Assembly (NCBI RefSeq): GCF_022374875.2
Contig: NZ_CP092427.2
Span: 5,332,001 to 5,396,000 of the forward strand
Source of the DNA: Mycolicibacterium rufum
GTDB taxonomy: Bacteria; Actinomycetota; Actinomycetes; Mycobacteriales; Mycobacteriaceae
Length of the DNA stretch: 64,000 bases
Direction of reading: 5' to 3'
The notes below the pieces were generated by a model. It had not been told where the DNA came from and searched no databases. It saw only the letters and a list, made by a program, of their open reading frames with translations. Below, in pieces: positions 45,849-55,375 of the stretch (position 1 is the stretch's first letter; every line of letters starts with the position of its first letter). Both the position numbers and the translations under genes were made by a program.

Positions 45849-47332
45849 CAGGCACCACCACGACGTTGATCGTCGGCGCCGGTTTCGCAGGTATCGGTAC
45901 GGCGATCAGACTGCTTCAAGAGGGTACAGATGACTTCGTCATTCTGGAACGGTCAAATCGCGTCGGAGGCACCTGGCGAGACAATACTTACCCCGGTGCG
46001 GCCTGCGATATTCCCTCGCTTCTCTACTCCTACTCGTTCGAGCCGAATCCGGGCTGGACTCATACCTACTCGGGGAGCGCTGAGATCCTCGAATATATCG
46101 ACACGATCGTCACCAAGTACGACCTTGCCCGGTTCATCCAGTTCGATACCGATGTAACCGCCTTGGAATTCGATGAGGGTGCCGGCATCTGGGTGGCCGA
46201 CACGGCTGACGGAAAGCGTTATCAAGCTCGTTCAGTCGTGATGGCCAGTGGACCACTTGCCGACGCCAGCTTTCCGGATATTCGGGGTATTGACTCGTAC
46301 GAGGGAAAGAAGATCCACAGCGCTCGATGGGACCAGGGTTACGATCTCGGCGATAAGAGGGTTGCAGTCATTGGGACAGGCGCGAGCGCGGTGCAGATCA
46401 TTCCTGAGCTCGTGAAGTCGGCTGCGTCGGTCAAAGTCTTCCAAAGAACGCCCGGCTGGGTGTTGCCCAGGGTGAACCTCAAGCATCCGGCTTGGGCGCG
46501 TTCGACCTTCAAACAATTGCCGGTGAGCGAACAGGCGCTCCGTGACGCCTGGTTCTGGGCTCACGAAGTGATGGCAGTGGGTATGGTCTGGAACACCGCT
46601 GCGACGTCAGCGATACAACTGACGGCCAAGGCTCATCTCCGTCGGCAGGTGAAAGACCCCTGGTTGAGACGTCAGTTGACGCCCCATTTCAGACCTGGCT
46701 GCAAACGTATGCTCATGACCAGCGATTATTACCCGGCGCTACAGTCGGATAACTGTAAGCTGATCAGCTGGCCCATCGCCACACTGTCACCCAACGGTGT
46801 TCGAACCGCCGACGGTGTCGAGCACGAGGTGGACTGCATCGTTTTTGCCACCGGCTTCGATGTGTGCAAACGTGGCACCCCGTTCCCGATTAGCGGCCTC
46901 GGTGGTCGGAAGCTTGGGGACGAATGGTCTCAGGGGAGATACGCCTTCAAGAGCGTGAGCGTGGCCGGCTATCCGAACTTGTTCTTCACTTTCGGACCGA
47001 ATTCCGGGCCAGGCCACAACTCGGCGCTCGTATATATGGAGGCAGCAATTGACTACTTAGTCAAGGCGATCAAACTCCTTCAGCAAAATGACATCGGTAC
47101 TTTGGATGTGAGGGAGGATCGCCAGGGCCGCTATCACTCCGAAATTCAGCGCCGCCTTCGACGAACGACATGGAATTCGGGGTGCAGCAGTTGGTATCTG
47201 ACCGAGGACGGCTACAACGGCACGATGTACCCGGGTTTCGCGACCCAGTTTATGAGAGAACTTTCCCGCTTGGATCCTCGTGATTATGTGATCACCCGGC
47301 GCGATGATACACACCTCCGGCTGACGCAATAA
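45845..47332 (+). CDS. Flavin monooxygenase with Baeyer-Villiger fingerprint (MymA-like)
   Basis: 495 residues. FAD site GAGFAGIGTAIRLLQ, RVGGTWRDNTYPGAACDIPS, BVMO fingerprint YEGKKIHSARWD (F/Y-x-G-x3-H-x3-W-D), NADPH site GTGASAVQIIPEL. Oxidises ketones to esters or oxygenates other functions. MymA of M. tuberculosis is of the same family and length, and it too sits with SDR, ADH, lipase and FadD genes. ATG 45845 overlaps the previous stop. Confidence 0.92.
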   Translation: MTGTTTTLIVGAGFAGIGTAIRLLQEGTDDFVILERSNRVGGTWRDNTYPGAACDIPSLLYSYSFEPNPGWTHTYSGSAEILEYIDTIVTKYDLARFIQFDTDVTALEFDEGAGIWVADTADGKRYQARSVVMASGPLADASFPDIRGIDSYEGKKIHSARWDQGYDLGDKRVAVIGTGASAVQIIPELVKSAASVKVFQRTPGWVLPRVNLKHPAWARSTFKQLPVSEQALRDAWFWAHEVMAVGMVWNTAATSAIQLTAKAHLRRQVKDPWLRRQLTPHFRPGCKRMLMTSDYYPALQSDNCKLISWPIATLSPNGVRTADGVEHEVDCIVFATGFDVCKRGTPFPISGLGGRKLGDEWSQGRYAFKSVSVAGYPNLFFTFGPNSGPGHNSALVYMEAAIDYLVKAIKLLQQNDIGTLDVREDRQGRYHSEIQRRLRRTTWNSGCSSWYLTEDGYNGTMYPGFATQFMRELSRLDPRDYVITRRDDTHLRLTQ

Positions 47333-47382
47333 CTCTGAATCTGAACTGAGAAGGCTGACCGTCAGAACGGTGAAATTGAGCA

Positions 47383-48900
47383 ATGGATCGTAAGTTTGAC
47401 CCAGATCACGAAATTATCATCATTGGAGCTGGATTTTCTGGCATCGGTTGCGGCATTAGTTTACTAAAGGCGGGTTTTACCGATTTTTTGATGGTTGACG
47501 ACGCCGACGGCGTCGGAGGTACGTGGCACTGGAACACCTATCCCGGTATCGCTGTCGACATACCGTCGTATAGTTATCAATTTTCATATGAAATGCGCCC
47601 CGACTGGTCGCGTACATACGCCCACGGCAACGAGCTCAAAGGCTATGCGGAGCAATGCGTTGAAAAGTACAAGCTTGGAGACCATATTCGTTTCAATACA
47701 ACCATCACTGCAGCTTGCTTTGACGAAAATGCAACATTTTGGCGTCTGACGACCGCAAAAGGTGAGGAGATCACCGCACGCTTCGTGGTCAATTGCTCCG
47801 GCGTTCTCAGTCGGCCGAAATGGCCTGAAATCCAGGGGGTGCGAGATTTCGCCGGCGTTACTCTGCATACGGCTAGGTGGGACGACTCCGAAGATCTCAG
47901 CGGGAAGAGGGTTGCTGTAATCGGTACTGGTGCGTCAGCCGTGCAACTGATACCCGAAATCGCAAAAAAAGCAGAGAGTCTGACGGTCTTTCAGCGAACT
48001 CCAATTTATTGTTTGCCGAAGCCAGACTTCCCCATACCGACGTGGGCTGGAAGGCTTCTACATTTCCTGCCGGGGGCGCAATTGGCGACCCGGACCGCGA
48101 GCCAGGCGTTCGTAGAAATCACTTTCCCAATCGCCGCTCACTTTCATACGGTGATACCGTTCGCCGATGTCATGGAGAGCGCCGCAAAGCGGTACATGCG
48201 GCGTGAAGTCCATGACCCGACGACGAGAGAACAACTCATTCCGCGCTACTCGTTGGGCTGTAAACGACCCAGCTTCCACAATTCCTATCTCGCAACGTAC
48301 AACCGGTCCAACGTTTCGCTCGAGACGAGCGGCATAACCCATATCGACCATGCATCCGTCCATTCTCGAGACGGCAAAGCTCATCCCATTGACGTCTTGA
48401 TCCTGGCCACCGGCTTCAAAGTGATGGAGTCGGGCAACATGCCAACGTACGTGTTGAAGGGACGCGGCGGGCTGGAGCAGGCTACATGGTGGGACGAGCA
48501 TCGACTGCAGGCCTTCGAAGGGGTCAGTGTCCCCGGATTCCCCAATCATTTCAACATCTTCGGTCCCTACGGCTACAACGGTTCCTCGTACTTCACGCTG
48601 ATCGAGGCGCAGAGTCGGCACATCGTCCGCTGTCTTCGTCGTGCGCGGGCACTGGGTGCGAACCTCGTCGAGGTTAAGAAGGAGGCGAATGACCGTTACT
48701 TCGCCGAAGTGCTGAGTCGTCGTCACAGGCAGGTTTTCTGGCAGCCGAGCTGTTCCGGTGCCAATAGTTACTACTTCGACAAGCACGGCGACGTTCCACT
48801 GCGTCCCTCAACGACTTTTGAGACGTATTGGCGAAGCCGCACCTTTCGCCTCTCGGATTACCAATTCGAGAATCGGGCCGAGGTGGTGGGTGCCCGATGA
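47383..48900 (+). CDS. Flavin monooxygenase with Baeyer-Villiger fingerprint (second copy)
   Basis: 505 residues. Same signatures: GAGFSGIGCGISLLK, GVGGTWHWNTYPGIAVDIPS, FAGVTLHTARWD, GTGASAVQLIPEI. The first 800 bases look distinctly more AT-rich than neighbours (runs such as AAATTATCATCATTGGAGC), so it may have a separate origin. The stop overlaps the hydrolase start (ATGA); 50 bases separate it from the first monooxygenase gene. Confidence 0.92.
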   Translation: MDRKFDPDHEIIIIGAGFSGIGCGISLLKAGFTDFLMVDDADGVGGTWHWNTYPGIAVDIPSYSYQFSYEMRPDWSRTYAHGNELKGYAEQCVEKYKLGDHIRFNTTITAACFDENATFWRLTTAKGEEITARFVVNCSGVLSRPKWPEIQGVRDFAGVTLHTARWDDSEDLSGKRVAVIGTGASAVQLIPEIAKKAESLTVFQRTPIYCLPKPDFPIPTWAGRLLHFLPGAQLATRTASQAFVEITFPIAAHFHTVIPFADVMESAAKRYMRREVHDPTTREQLIPRYSLGCKRPSFHNSYLATYNRSNVSLETSGITHIDHASVHSRDGKAHPIDVLILATGFKVMESGNMPTYVLKGRGGLEQATWWDEHRLQAFEGVSVPGFPNHFNIFGPYGYNGSSYFTLIEAQSRHIVRCLRRARALGANLVEVKKEANDRYFAEVLSRRHRQVFWQPSCSGANSYYFDKHGDVPLRPSTTFETYWRSRTFRLSDYQFENRAEVVGAR

Positions 48901-49862
48901 CCAGGATGGATGCCCCCGACTGGCAGCCCAGTCTTGCCAGTCATCTCGTCGCGATGTCCTCGCGAACCACGCTGCGGCCACTGGCGCAGCTGATGCCATC
49001 AAACGCCTACGGACTTGCGGTGATGGATCGCGTGCTTCGAACAGCGCTCGTAGCCTCACGGCCTCGGCGCGGCGTCACAGTGCGCAAGGTTGACACTGTA
49101 TTCGCCGGAGGCCCGGTTCGTGGGGACTGGATCACCACGCCTGCCATTAATCCGCATGCCAACCCTTTGCTGTACATCCACGGCGGCGCCTATTCTATGT
49201 GCTCGCCGGAGACGCACCGCGGTCTTCTCGGTGAACTCGCCTCGGCGAGCGGGCGCCCCATCTTCGCAGTGAAGTATCGTCTTGCCCCGCGGTATCCCTA
49301 TCCCGCAGCCGCGGACGATGCGCTGAATGCGTATCGCTGGCTTACCAGCGGAGGGTCCCCGGGTTCTTGTCAGCGCACCGTCGCGGTTGCCGGCGATTCA
49401 GCGGGCGGTCAGCTCACGATGGCCACGGCCTTGGGCGCACGTGCAGTTGGATTGCCGCTCCCTGATGCGATGCTGCTGATGTCTCCCGTCCTGGATCTCA
49501 GGTGCGAACTTGCCAGAGCGCGTGAAATTCGCCGCCGGGATCCTTTTGCCTCCGCTCAATCAGCGGCGCGCGCTCTTGACCTCTACGTAGGTGGCGCAGA
49601 TCGCGGAGATCCGCGCCTCAGCGTGCTTGACGCGGACCTCACCTCGATGCCGCCGATCCTCATTCAGGTGGGCGGGAGAGAAATGTTGATCGATGACTCG
49701 CGCCGTCTCGCCGAGCGACTTCAATCAGCTGGATCCCACGTCGAGATCCAGGTATACCGGGGACAGATCCATGTATTCCAGGCTATGTTCCGGATTCTTC
49801 CCGAAGCCCGAGACGCGATTCATCGAGCGGGACGCTTCCTTGAAGCCTCGGAAGTCAGGTGA
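48897..49862 (+). CDS. HSL-family alpha/beta hydrolase (LipR-like esterase)
   Basis: 321 residues. Oxyanion motif HGGAYSMCSPETHR, nucleophile elbow GDSAGG, and acid/His toward the C-terminus (GQIHVFQ). HSL-type esterases such as LipR flank MymA in M. tuberculosis. It could hydrolyse the ester made by the Baeyer-Villiger enzymes. Overlaps the monooxygenase stop by four bases. Confidence 0.9.
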   Translation: MTRMDAPDWQPSLASHLVAMSSRTTLRPLAQLMPSNAYGLAVMDRVLRTALVASRPRRGVTVRKVDTVFAGGPVRGDWITTPAINPHANPLLYIHGGAYSMCSPETHRGLLGELASASGRPIFAVKYRLAPRYPYPAAADDALNAYRWLTSGGSPGSCQRTVAVAGDSAGGQLTMATALGARAVGLPLPDAMLLMSPVLDLRCELARAREIRRRDPFASAQSAARALDLYVGGADRGDPRLSVLDADLTSMPPILIQVGGREMLIDDSRRLAERLQSAGSHVEIQVYRGQIHVFQAMFRILPEARDAIHRAGRFLEASEVR

Positions 49863-49938
49863 AAGTGTCCGAACAGGCAATGCTCCTACACCTACACCAC
49901 CTCGACCGCCGCAGCGTGAAGTCAGTCGTCTCTGCCTC

Positions 49939-51468
49939 ATGAGCAGCAACTTCGCGACGGCCTGTCGCGCATACGATCCGTCGATCGTGATCATCGGGGC
50001 CGGCTTCGCCGGGGTTGCGATGGCCCACCGGCTGAAGAAGGACGGGTTCACGAACTTCACGATCCTGGAAAAGGCTGCAGACATCGGGGGTGTTTGGCGT
50101 GACAACACCTATCCGGGAGCGGCCTGCGACGTGCCGTCAGCGTTGTACTCACTCTCGTACAAGCCCAATCCTCGTTGGTCACGGCGATATGCCGAGCAAC
50201 CCGAGATACTCAAGTACCTCCAACAACTCGTGGAGAGTGGCGGACTGGCCGCGCATCTGCGTACCCAGACCGAAGTTGTCGCAATGACCTTCGATGACCA
50301 GCTAGGGCGTTGGACCCTGGTTACGAACTCGAACGAGACAATAACCTGCGATGTCGTCGTCTCGGCCGTGGGTCAGCTCTCCTTGCCCCACGTACCCGTT
50401 ATTGCCGACGCAGACACCTTCCAGGGGCCGCGCTTTCATTCGGCGCGTTGGGACCGATCGGTTTCGCTTCGCGGCAAGCAAGTAGCCGTCATCGGCACAG
50501 GAGCTAGTGCCATCCAATTCGTGCCACACATCGCCCAGGAGGCGGAGCATGTCACGCTATATCAGCGCACGGCTCCGTGGATCTTGCCGAAGTGGGACAG
50601 CAGGTATGGAGTCCTTCACGACAGGGTGAGCGAGTTATTGCCGATGGCGCTGCGCCTCGAGCGTTTCGCGGTATGGCTAATTTTCGAGTTGCTCGCTGTG
50701 ACGCTAGTCGACGCGAAGCCCCTCTCACGCGTCCTCGGTGCGATCGCGCGCCGCCACCTACATCGGCAGGTTGCTAGCCCATCTTTGCGCGAGCAATTGA
50801 TGCCTTCGGACGCGCCAGGGTGCAAGCGAGTGCTGTTCTCGAATGATTACTATCCAGCAATCGCGAGTGATCGCGTGTCGTTGGTGCCGAAGGCTATCGC
50901 AGAGCTCTGCGACAACGGTGTCAAGACCGTGGATGGAGAGTTTCGTCCTGCAGATGTCGTGATCTACGGAACCGGGTTTCGCGCCACCGATTTTCTCGCC
51001 CCGATGTCCGTGCGCGGCTCTCGCGGAGTCTCCTTGGCCGAGGTGTGGAAGACCCAGGCGTACGCATATCTGGGCATCACTGTCCCCATGTTCCCGAACC
51101 TGTTCCTGCTTTATGGTCCCAACACGAATGTGGGCTCGGGGTCGATCCTCTACATGATCGAGTCACAAGTCCGTCACATCGCAACGCTCATCAAAGCCGT
51201 GGCTGCTCATCCGGGTCATGCGATCGATGTCAGGACGGAGAGCGCGCAACGCTACAACACGCGCTTGAGAAGGCGACTACGGAGGTCGGTGTGGGCGCTG
51301 TGTGCGAGCTGGTATCGAACCTCGAGCGGGGAAATCCCGACGAACTGGCCGGGGCCTACCTTGGTTTATCGACTCCTTACCCGGAAGCCGCACAGCGGCG
51401 ATTACGTCTTGAGAAACGTCGGGCGTCTAAAGGTCGGAGACCCTGCAGAACCGAGCCTGGCCGACTAA
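49939..51468 (+). CDS. Flavin monooxygenase with Baeyer-Villiger fingerprint (third copy)
   Basis: 509 residues from ATG 49939 (MSSNFATACRAYDPSI). GAGFAGVAMAHRLKK, IGGVWRDNTYPGAACDVPS, fingerprint FQGPRFHSARWD, GTGASAIQFVPHI. Closer in sequence to the first copy than to the second in the ...NTYPGAACD region. The start is not certain; the upstream 75 bases lack a good binding site. Last of the three monooxygenases; the P450 follows after 115 bases. Confidence 0.9.
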   Translation: MSSNFATACRAYDPSIVIIGAGFAGVAMAHRLKKDGFTNFTILEKAADIGGVWRDNTYPGAACDVPSALYSLSYKPNPRWSRRYAEQPEILKYLQQLVESGGLAAHLRTQTEVVAMTFDDQLGRWTLVTNSNETITCDVVVSAVGQLSLPHVPVIADADTFQGPRFHSARWDRSVSLRGKQVAVIGTGASAIQFVPHIAQEAEHVTLYQRTAPWILPKWDSRYGVLHDRVSELLPMALRLERFAVWLIFELLAVTLVDAKPLSRVLGAIARRHLHRQVASPSLREQLMPSDAPGCKRVLFSNDYYPAIASDRVSLVPKAIAELCDNGVKTVDGEFRPADVVIYGTGFRATDFLAPMSVRGSRGVSLAEVWKTQAYAYLGITVPMFPNLFLLYGPNTNVGSGSILYMIESQVRHIATLIKAVAAHPGHAIDVRTESAQRYNTRLRRRLRRSVWALCASWYRTSSGEIPTNWPGPTLVYRLLTRKPHSGDYVLRNVGRLKVGDPAEPSLAD

Positions 51469-51514
51469 GGGCACGAGACGCGCACTTAACGGCTAGGCCA
51501 ATAATGTCTAGATA

Positions 51515-51541
51515 TTGACATCAATGGCATCTTTGTAAAGA
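51515..51541 (+). promoter_or_regulatory. Weak promoter candidate before P450
   Basis: A perfect TTGACA at 51515-51520; the best following element, TAAAGA at 51536-51541, is only 15 bases away. It also overlaps an ATGTC...GACAT inverted repeat. Only a lead. Confidence 0.3.
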
Positions 51542-51583
51542 CTGGTGGACGCCGTCAAAGCGGCCCAGCGTCCAGGAGGAACC

Positions 51584-53041
51584 ATGACGAATCACCTTCT
51601 CGCACCTGCGCACCATGTGAAGGAGCGGTTGTCCTCTGTGATCATGGTCCCCGCGCCTCACGCCGTCGACGACAGATGGCGTCGATGGAGCCGGGACTGG
51701 CCGGTTCGTGAACTGGCACCGGCACCCGCGGGCAGTGGATTGAAAGCCGTCCGGGGGGATGCCGGACTGCCCTTCGTGGGTCACACGCTCGACTACATCC
51801 GATTCGGCTCGGATTTCAGTCGAGAGCGCTACGACCGTCTGGGTTCGGTGTCGTGGATGGGCGCGTTCGGCACCAAGATGGTGGTCATCGCCGGCCCTGA
51901 CGCCACTCGAGAGGCGTTCACGAGCGAAGCGAAGGCATTCTCTCAGGATGGCTGGTCCTTCCTGATCGACGCCTTCTTCCATCGCGGTTTGATGCTCATG
52001 AGCTTCGACGAGCACTTGATGCACCGGCGCATCATGCAGGAGGCGTTTACGCGTCCGCGCCTGACCGGATACGTCGAACAGGTAACGCCATGCGTTCGCT
52101 CGGCAGTGCCTGCGTGGCCGGTGGGCCCGTCGGTTCGAATCTACCCACTGTTGAAGGAACTCACCCTCGACATCGCTACCGACGTCTTCATGGGCGGCCG
52201 CGGCAAGGACGAGAGCGATGCTGTCAACAAGGCGTTCGTCGCTACGGTCCGGGCGGCGAGTTCCCTTGTGCGTGCTCCGCTTCCGGGAACCAGATTCCGC
52301 GCTGGTGTGCAAGGGCGGCGCGTTTTGGAGGACTACTTCTTCCGGCATCTGCCGGCCGCGCGAGCCGGTGAAACGGAGGATCTGTTCGCTGCTCTCTGTC
52401 AAGCCACGACCGAAGACGGGGAGCGGTTTTCCGACGAGGATGTGGTGAATCACATGATCTTCTTGATGATGGCGGCCCACGACACATCGACGATCACCAC
52501 CACAGCGGTCACCTATTTCCTTGCCAAGTATCCGCAGTGGCAGGAGGCTGCGGCTGCGGAAGCCGCGGCCATCGGTGACGGGTTGCCGGACATCGAGGCC
52601 CTGGAGAAGATGACGGTCATCGACCGCGTGATCAAGGAAGCGCTCAGACTGCTTGCACCTGTTCCGCTGGTGATGCGCAAGACGGTTCGAGATGTCGCCA
52701 TCGATGGATATCACATCCCCTCGAACACGTTATGCGCTATAACGCCTGCCGTGAATCACTTCGATCGAACGATCTGGAATGATCCGGAGCGGTTCGATCC
52801 CTCACGTTTCGACGAGCCTCGGCGCGAAGACCAACACCACCGATTCGCCTGGGTTCCGTTCGGAGGTGGAGCGCACAAGTGCATCGGCATGCAATTCGGG
52901 ACGCTCGAGGTCAAAGCAATCCTGCACAGGATGCTGCGTTCGTTCACTTGGAAGGTTCCGGAGAACTATCACGTCCGATGGGACAACACCTCGCTGCCCA
53001 TTCCGGTGGACGGACTTCCGTTGGAGATGAAGCGCCGATGA
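51584..53041 (+). CDS. Cytochrome P450
   Basis: 485 residues. I-helix MAAHDTSTITTT (AHDT in place of AGxDT), ExxR in KEALR, and heme motif FGGGAHKCIG. ATG 51584 follows AGGAGGA. Unlike the CYP153 gene in block A it has no ferredoxin or reductase next to it, so partners must be elsewhere. The substrate is unknown; the neighbourhood suggests a sterol-, fatty- or terpene-type molecule. Overlaps the transglutaminase-like gene by ATGA. Confidence 0.92.
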   Translation: MTNHLLAPAHHVKERLSSVIMVPAPHAVDDRWRRWSRDWPVRELAPAPAGSGLKAVRGDAGLPFVGHTLDYIRFGSDFSRERYDRLGSVSWMGAFGTKMVVIAGPDATREAFTSEAKAFSQDGWSFLIDAFFHRGLMLMSFDEHLMHRRIMQEAFTRPRLTGYVEQVTPCVRSAVPAWPVGPSVRIYPLLKELTLDIATDVFMGGRGKDESDAVNKAFVATVRAASSLVRAPLPGTRFRAGVQGRRVLEDYFFRHLPAARAGETEDLFAALCQATTEDGERFSDEDVVNHMIFLMMAAHDTSTITTTAVTYFLAKYPQWQEAAAAEAAAIGDGLPDIEALEKMTVIDRVIKEALRLLAPVPLVMRKTVRDVAIDGYHIPSNTLCAITPAVNHFDRTIWNDPERFDPSRFDEPRREDQHHRFAWVPFGGGAHKCIGMQFGTLEVKAILHRMLRSFTWKVPENYHVRWDNTSLPIPVDGLPLEMKRR

Positions 53042-53691
53042 CCGTCGACCACAGCCCCTACCTCGAACCCACGGAGTTTCTTGACTGGCAACAAGATTCG
53101 GTACGTGACTTCGTGTCATCGGCGATCCGTGGTGCCTGCGGCGACACCGAGAAGGCCATCGCCATCTTCACCGCGGTCCGTGACTCCATTTGGTACGACC
53201 CCTACACGGTGACCGACAACCCGCACGCGTATCGCGCCAGCACCGTCGCGACCGCAGAACGGGCCTACTGCGTCCCGAAGGCCGTGCTCTTGACTGCAGC
53301 GTGCCGAGCGGCGGGAATCCCGGCGCGGCTGGGGTTCGCCGACGTCCGAAACCACCTCCAGACCAAGGCATTGCGCGAGCGGATGGGTGGTAGCGACGTT
53401 TTCGTCTACCACGGCTACAGTCTCATGTTCCTCAACGGTGCGTGGGTAAAGGCCACCCCGGCGTTCAATCGCGAGCTGTGCGCACGCTTCGGTGTCTCGC
53501 CGATCGAATTCGACGGCCGTAGCGACGCGCTACTCCATGGTTTCACCGCTGACGGCACCCAGCACATGGAGTATCTGCGCGACCGGGGAGCCTACGACGA
53601 TCTACCCCTAGCAGACATCCTGCAAGCACTGAGAACGCATTACGGCACATTCATCGATCAGCCGAACAGCCGTCCCGACCTCTTCGCCTGA
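53038..53691 (+). CDS. Transglutaminase-like cysteine protein
   Basis: 217 residues. Core transglutaminase-like pattern AYCVPKAVLLTAACRAAGIPARLGFADVR (Cys at the active position), His in VYHGYSLMFLNGAWVKATP and an Asp/Asn downstream (PAFNRELC). Such domains can be hydrolases or acyltransferases. Directly coupled to the P450 by ATGA, which is unusual company for this fold. Function unknown. Confidence 0.8.
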   Translation: MTVDHSPYLEPTEFLDWQQDSVRDFVSSAIRGACGDTEKAIAIFTAVRDSIWYDPYTVTDNPHAYRASTVATAERAYCVPKAVLLTAACRAAGIPARLGFADVRNHLQTKALRERMGGSDVFVYHGYSLMFLNGAWVKATPAFNRELCARFGVSPIEFDGRSDALLHGFTADGTQHMEYLRDRGAYDDLPLADILQALRTHYGTFIDQPNSRPDLFA

Positions 53692-53705
53692 AAGGGCACT
53701 ACACG

Positions 53706-55337
53706 ATGCAAAGCACAATGCAAAATGTTCCGCTCACGGTGTCGGCGATCGTCCAGCATGCGGCAGCCATACACGGTGACAGCGAGGTCGTCACTCCGAC
53801 CGGAAATGGATATCGGAGAACGCCTTACCGCATTGTGCTGGCGCGAGTGGCTCGCTTTGCCAATGCGCTGCGCAGTCTTGGCGTCACGGCAGACCAACGC
53901 GTGGCCACCTTCCAGTGGAGCAACCAGGAACATCTGGAGGCCTACTGTGCGATTCCCTCCATGGGCGCGGTCCTGCACACGCTCAACATTCGTTTGGCCC
54001 CAGAGCAACTGGCGTACATCGCCAACCACGCGAGCGATCAGATCGTCCTAGTCGACGCTTCGGTTGCCCCGTTGTTGGCGCGCGCGCTCCCAGCGATGGC
54101 GTCGGTGCACACCGTCATCGTCACCGGAGAGGGCGACCTTGCCCCGCTACAGGGATGCGGGAAGACCGTTCTGCGTTACGAGGAAGTGCTTGCCGGCCAG
54201 GAAGAACCATTTGACTGGCCTCGGCTCGACGAGCTGTCCGCCGCGGCCATGTGTTATACGAGCGGCACCACCGGAGATCCCAAAGGCGTCGTCTACAGCC
54301 ACCGTTCGACGTACCTTCACTCCCTGACCGCCTGCACAGCTAACGCTTTGTCAGTCAGCGAGGCCGACCGTGTGCTGGCCATCGTCCCAATGTTTCACGC
54401 CAATGCGTGGGGGCTTATCTACGCAGCGTTGATGTCCGGTGCGGATCTGGTGCTGCCTGACCGCTATCTCCAAGCCGAACCGTTGGTGTCGATCATCGAA
54501 GACACCAGGCCGACCGTGGCCGGTGCAGTGCCGACGATCTGGAACGATGTCGACCGATATCTGGATTCGCACCCTGAGCGGGACATTTCTTCGCTACGGC
54601 TGGTCGCGTGCGGGGGATCTGCTGTTCCGCTTTCCTTGATGCGGGCATTCGAAGAGAAGTACAACGTGCCCATTGTGCAGGCCTGGGGTATGACCGAAAC
54701 CTCTCCGTTGGCGACCGTTGCACGTCCGGCTCACAGAGCCGACGCGACGCGACGATGGGAGATGCGCGCATCCCAGGGCCGGCCGATCTGCGGTGTCGAA
54801 ATCCGGTTGCGGGATGACGACGGGAAAGACGTGCCGTGGGACGGGCAATCAGTCGGGGAAATCCAGGCGCGCGGTCCTTGGATCACCGGGTCCTATTTCG
54901 GAGACAACGATACGGAGAAGTTCGACGAAGGATGGCTGCGTACCGGTGATGTGGGCAAGATCGACGCCGAGGGCTATCTGACCCTGACCGACCGCTCGAA
55001 AGACGTCATCAAGTCAGGTGGCGAATGGTTCTCCTCGGTGGAGCTGGAAAACACGCTGATCGGCCACCCTGCCGTGTACGAAGCGGCGGTAGTCGGCGTC
55101 GCGGACGATAAATGGCAGGAAAGGCCGTTGGCGCTTGTCGTCGTCCACCCCGGAACCGACGTTGACATTGACCAACTCCGATCGTTTCTTGCGGACAAAG
55201 TCGCCAAATGGTGGATTCCTGAGCGATGGAGCTTCGTGTCCGATATTCCGAGAACGAGCGTCGGAAAGTACGACAAAAAGGCCATCCGTGCCCGCCACTC
55301 TGCCGGCGAATACCTCATCGAAATCGAAACGTCATAA
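53706..55337 (+). CDS. Fatty-acid/acyl-CoA ligase (FadD-like)
   Basis: 543 residues. YTSGTTGDPKGVVYS, AWGMTETSP, GWLRTGDVG, KSGGEWFSS and C-terminal RTSVGKYDKKAIR. Activates fatty or related acids as CoA thioesters. The cluster position parallels FadD13 in the mymA operon, though this protein is longer at its N-terminus. 39 bases before the acyl-CoA dehydrogenase. Confidence 0.92.
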   Translation: MQSTMQNVPLTVSAIVQHAAAIHGDSEVVTPTGNGYRRTPYRIVLARVARFANALRSLGVTADQRVATFQWSNQEHLEAYCAIPSMGAVLHTLNIRLAPEQLAYIANHASDQIVLVDASVAPLLARALPAMASVHTVIVTGEGDLAPLQGCGKTVLRYEEVLAGQEEPFDWPRLDELSAAAMCYTSGTTGDPKGVVYSHRSTYLHSLTACTANALSVSEADRVLAIVPMFHANAWGLIYAALMSGADLVLPDRYLQAEPLVSIIEDTRPTVAGAVPTIWNDVDRYLDSHPERDISSLRLVACGGSAVPLSLMRAFEEKYNVPIVQAWGMTETSPLATVARPAHRADATRRWEMRASQGRPICGVEIRLRDDDGKDVPWDGQSVGEIQARGPWITGSYFGDNDTEKFDEGWLRTGDVGKIDAEGYLTLTDRSKDVIKSGGEWFSSVELENTLIGHPAVYEAAVVGVADDKWQERPLALVVVHPGTDVDIDQLRSFLADKVAKWWIPERWSFVSDIPRTSVGKYDKKAIRARHSAGEYLIEIETS

Positions 55338-55375
55338 CGTCGAATCCCAGGAATTCCAACAGTCGGAAGGTAATC

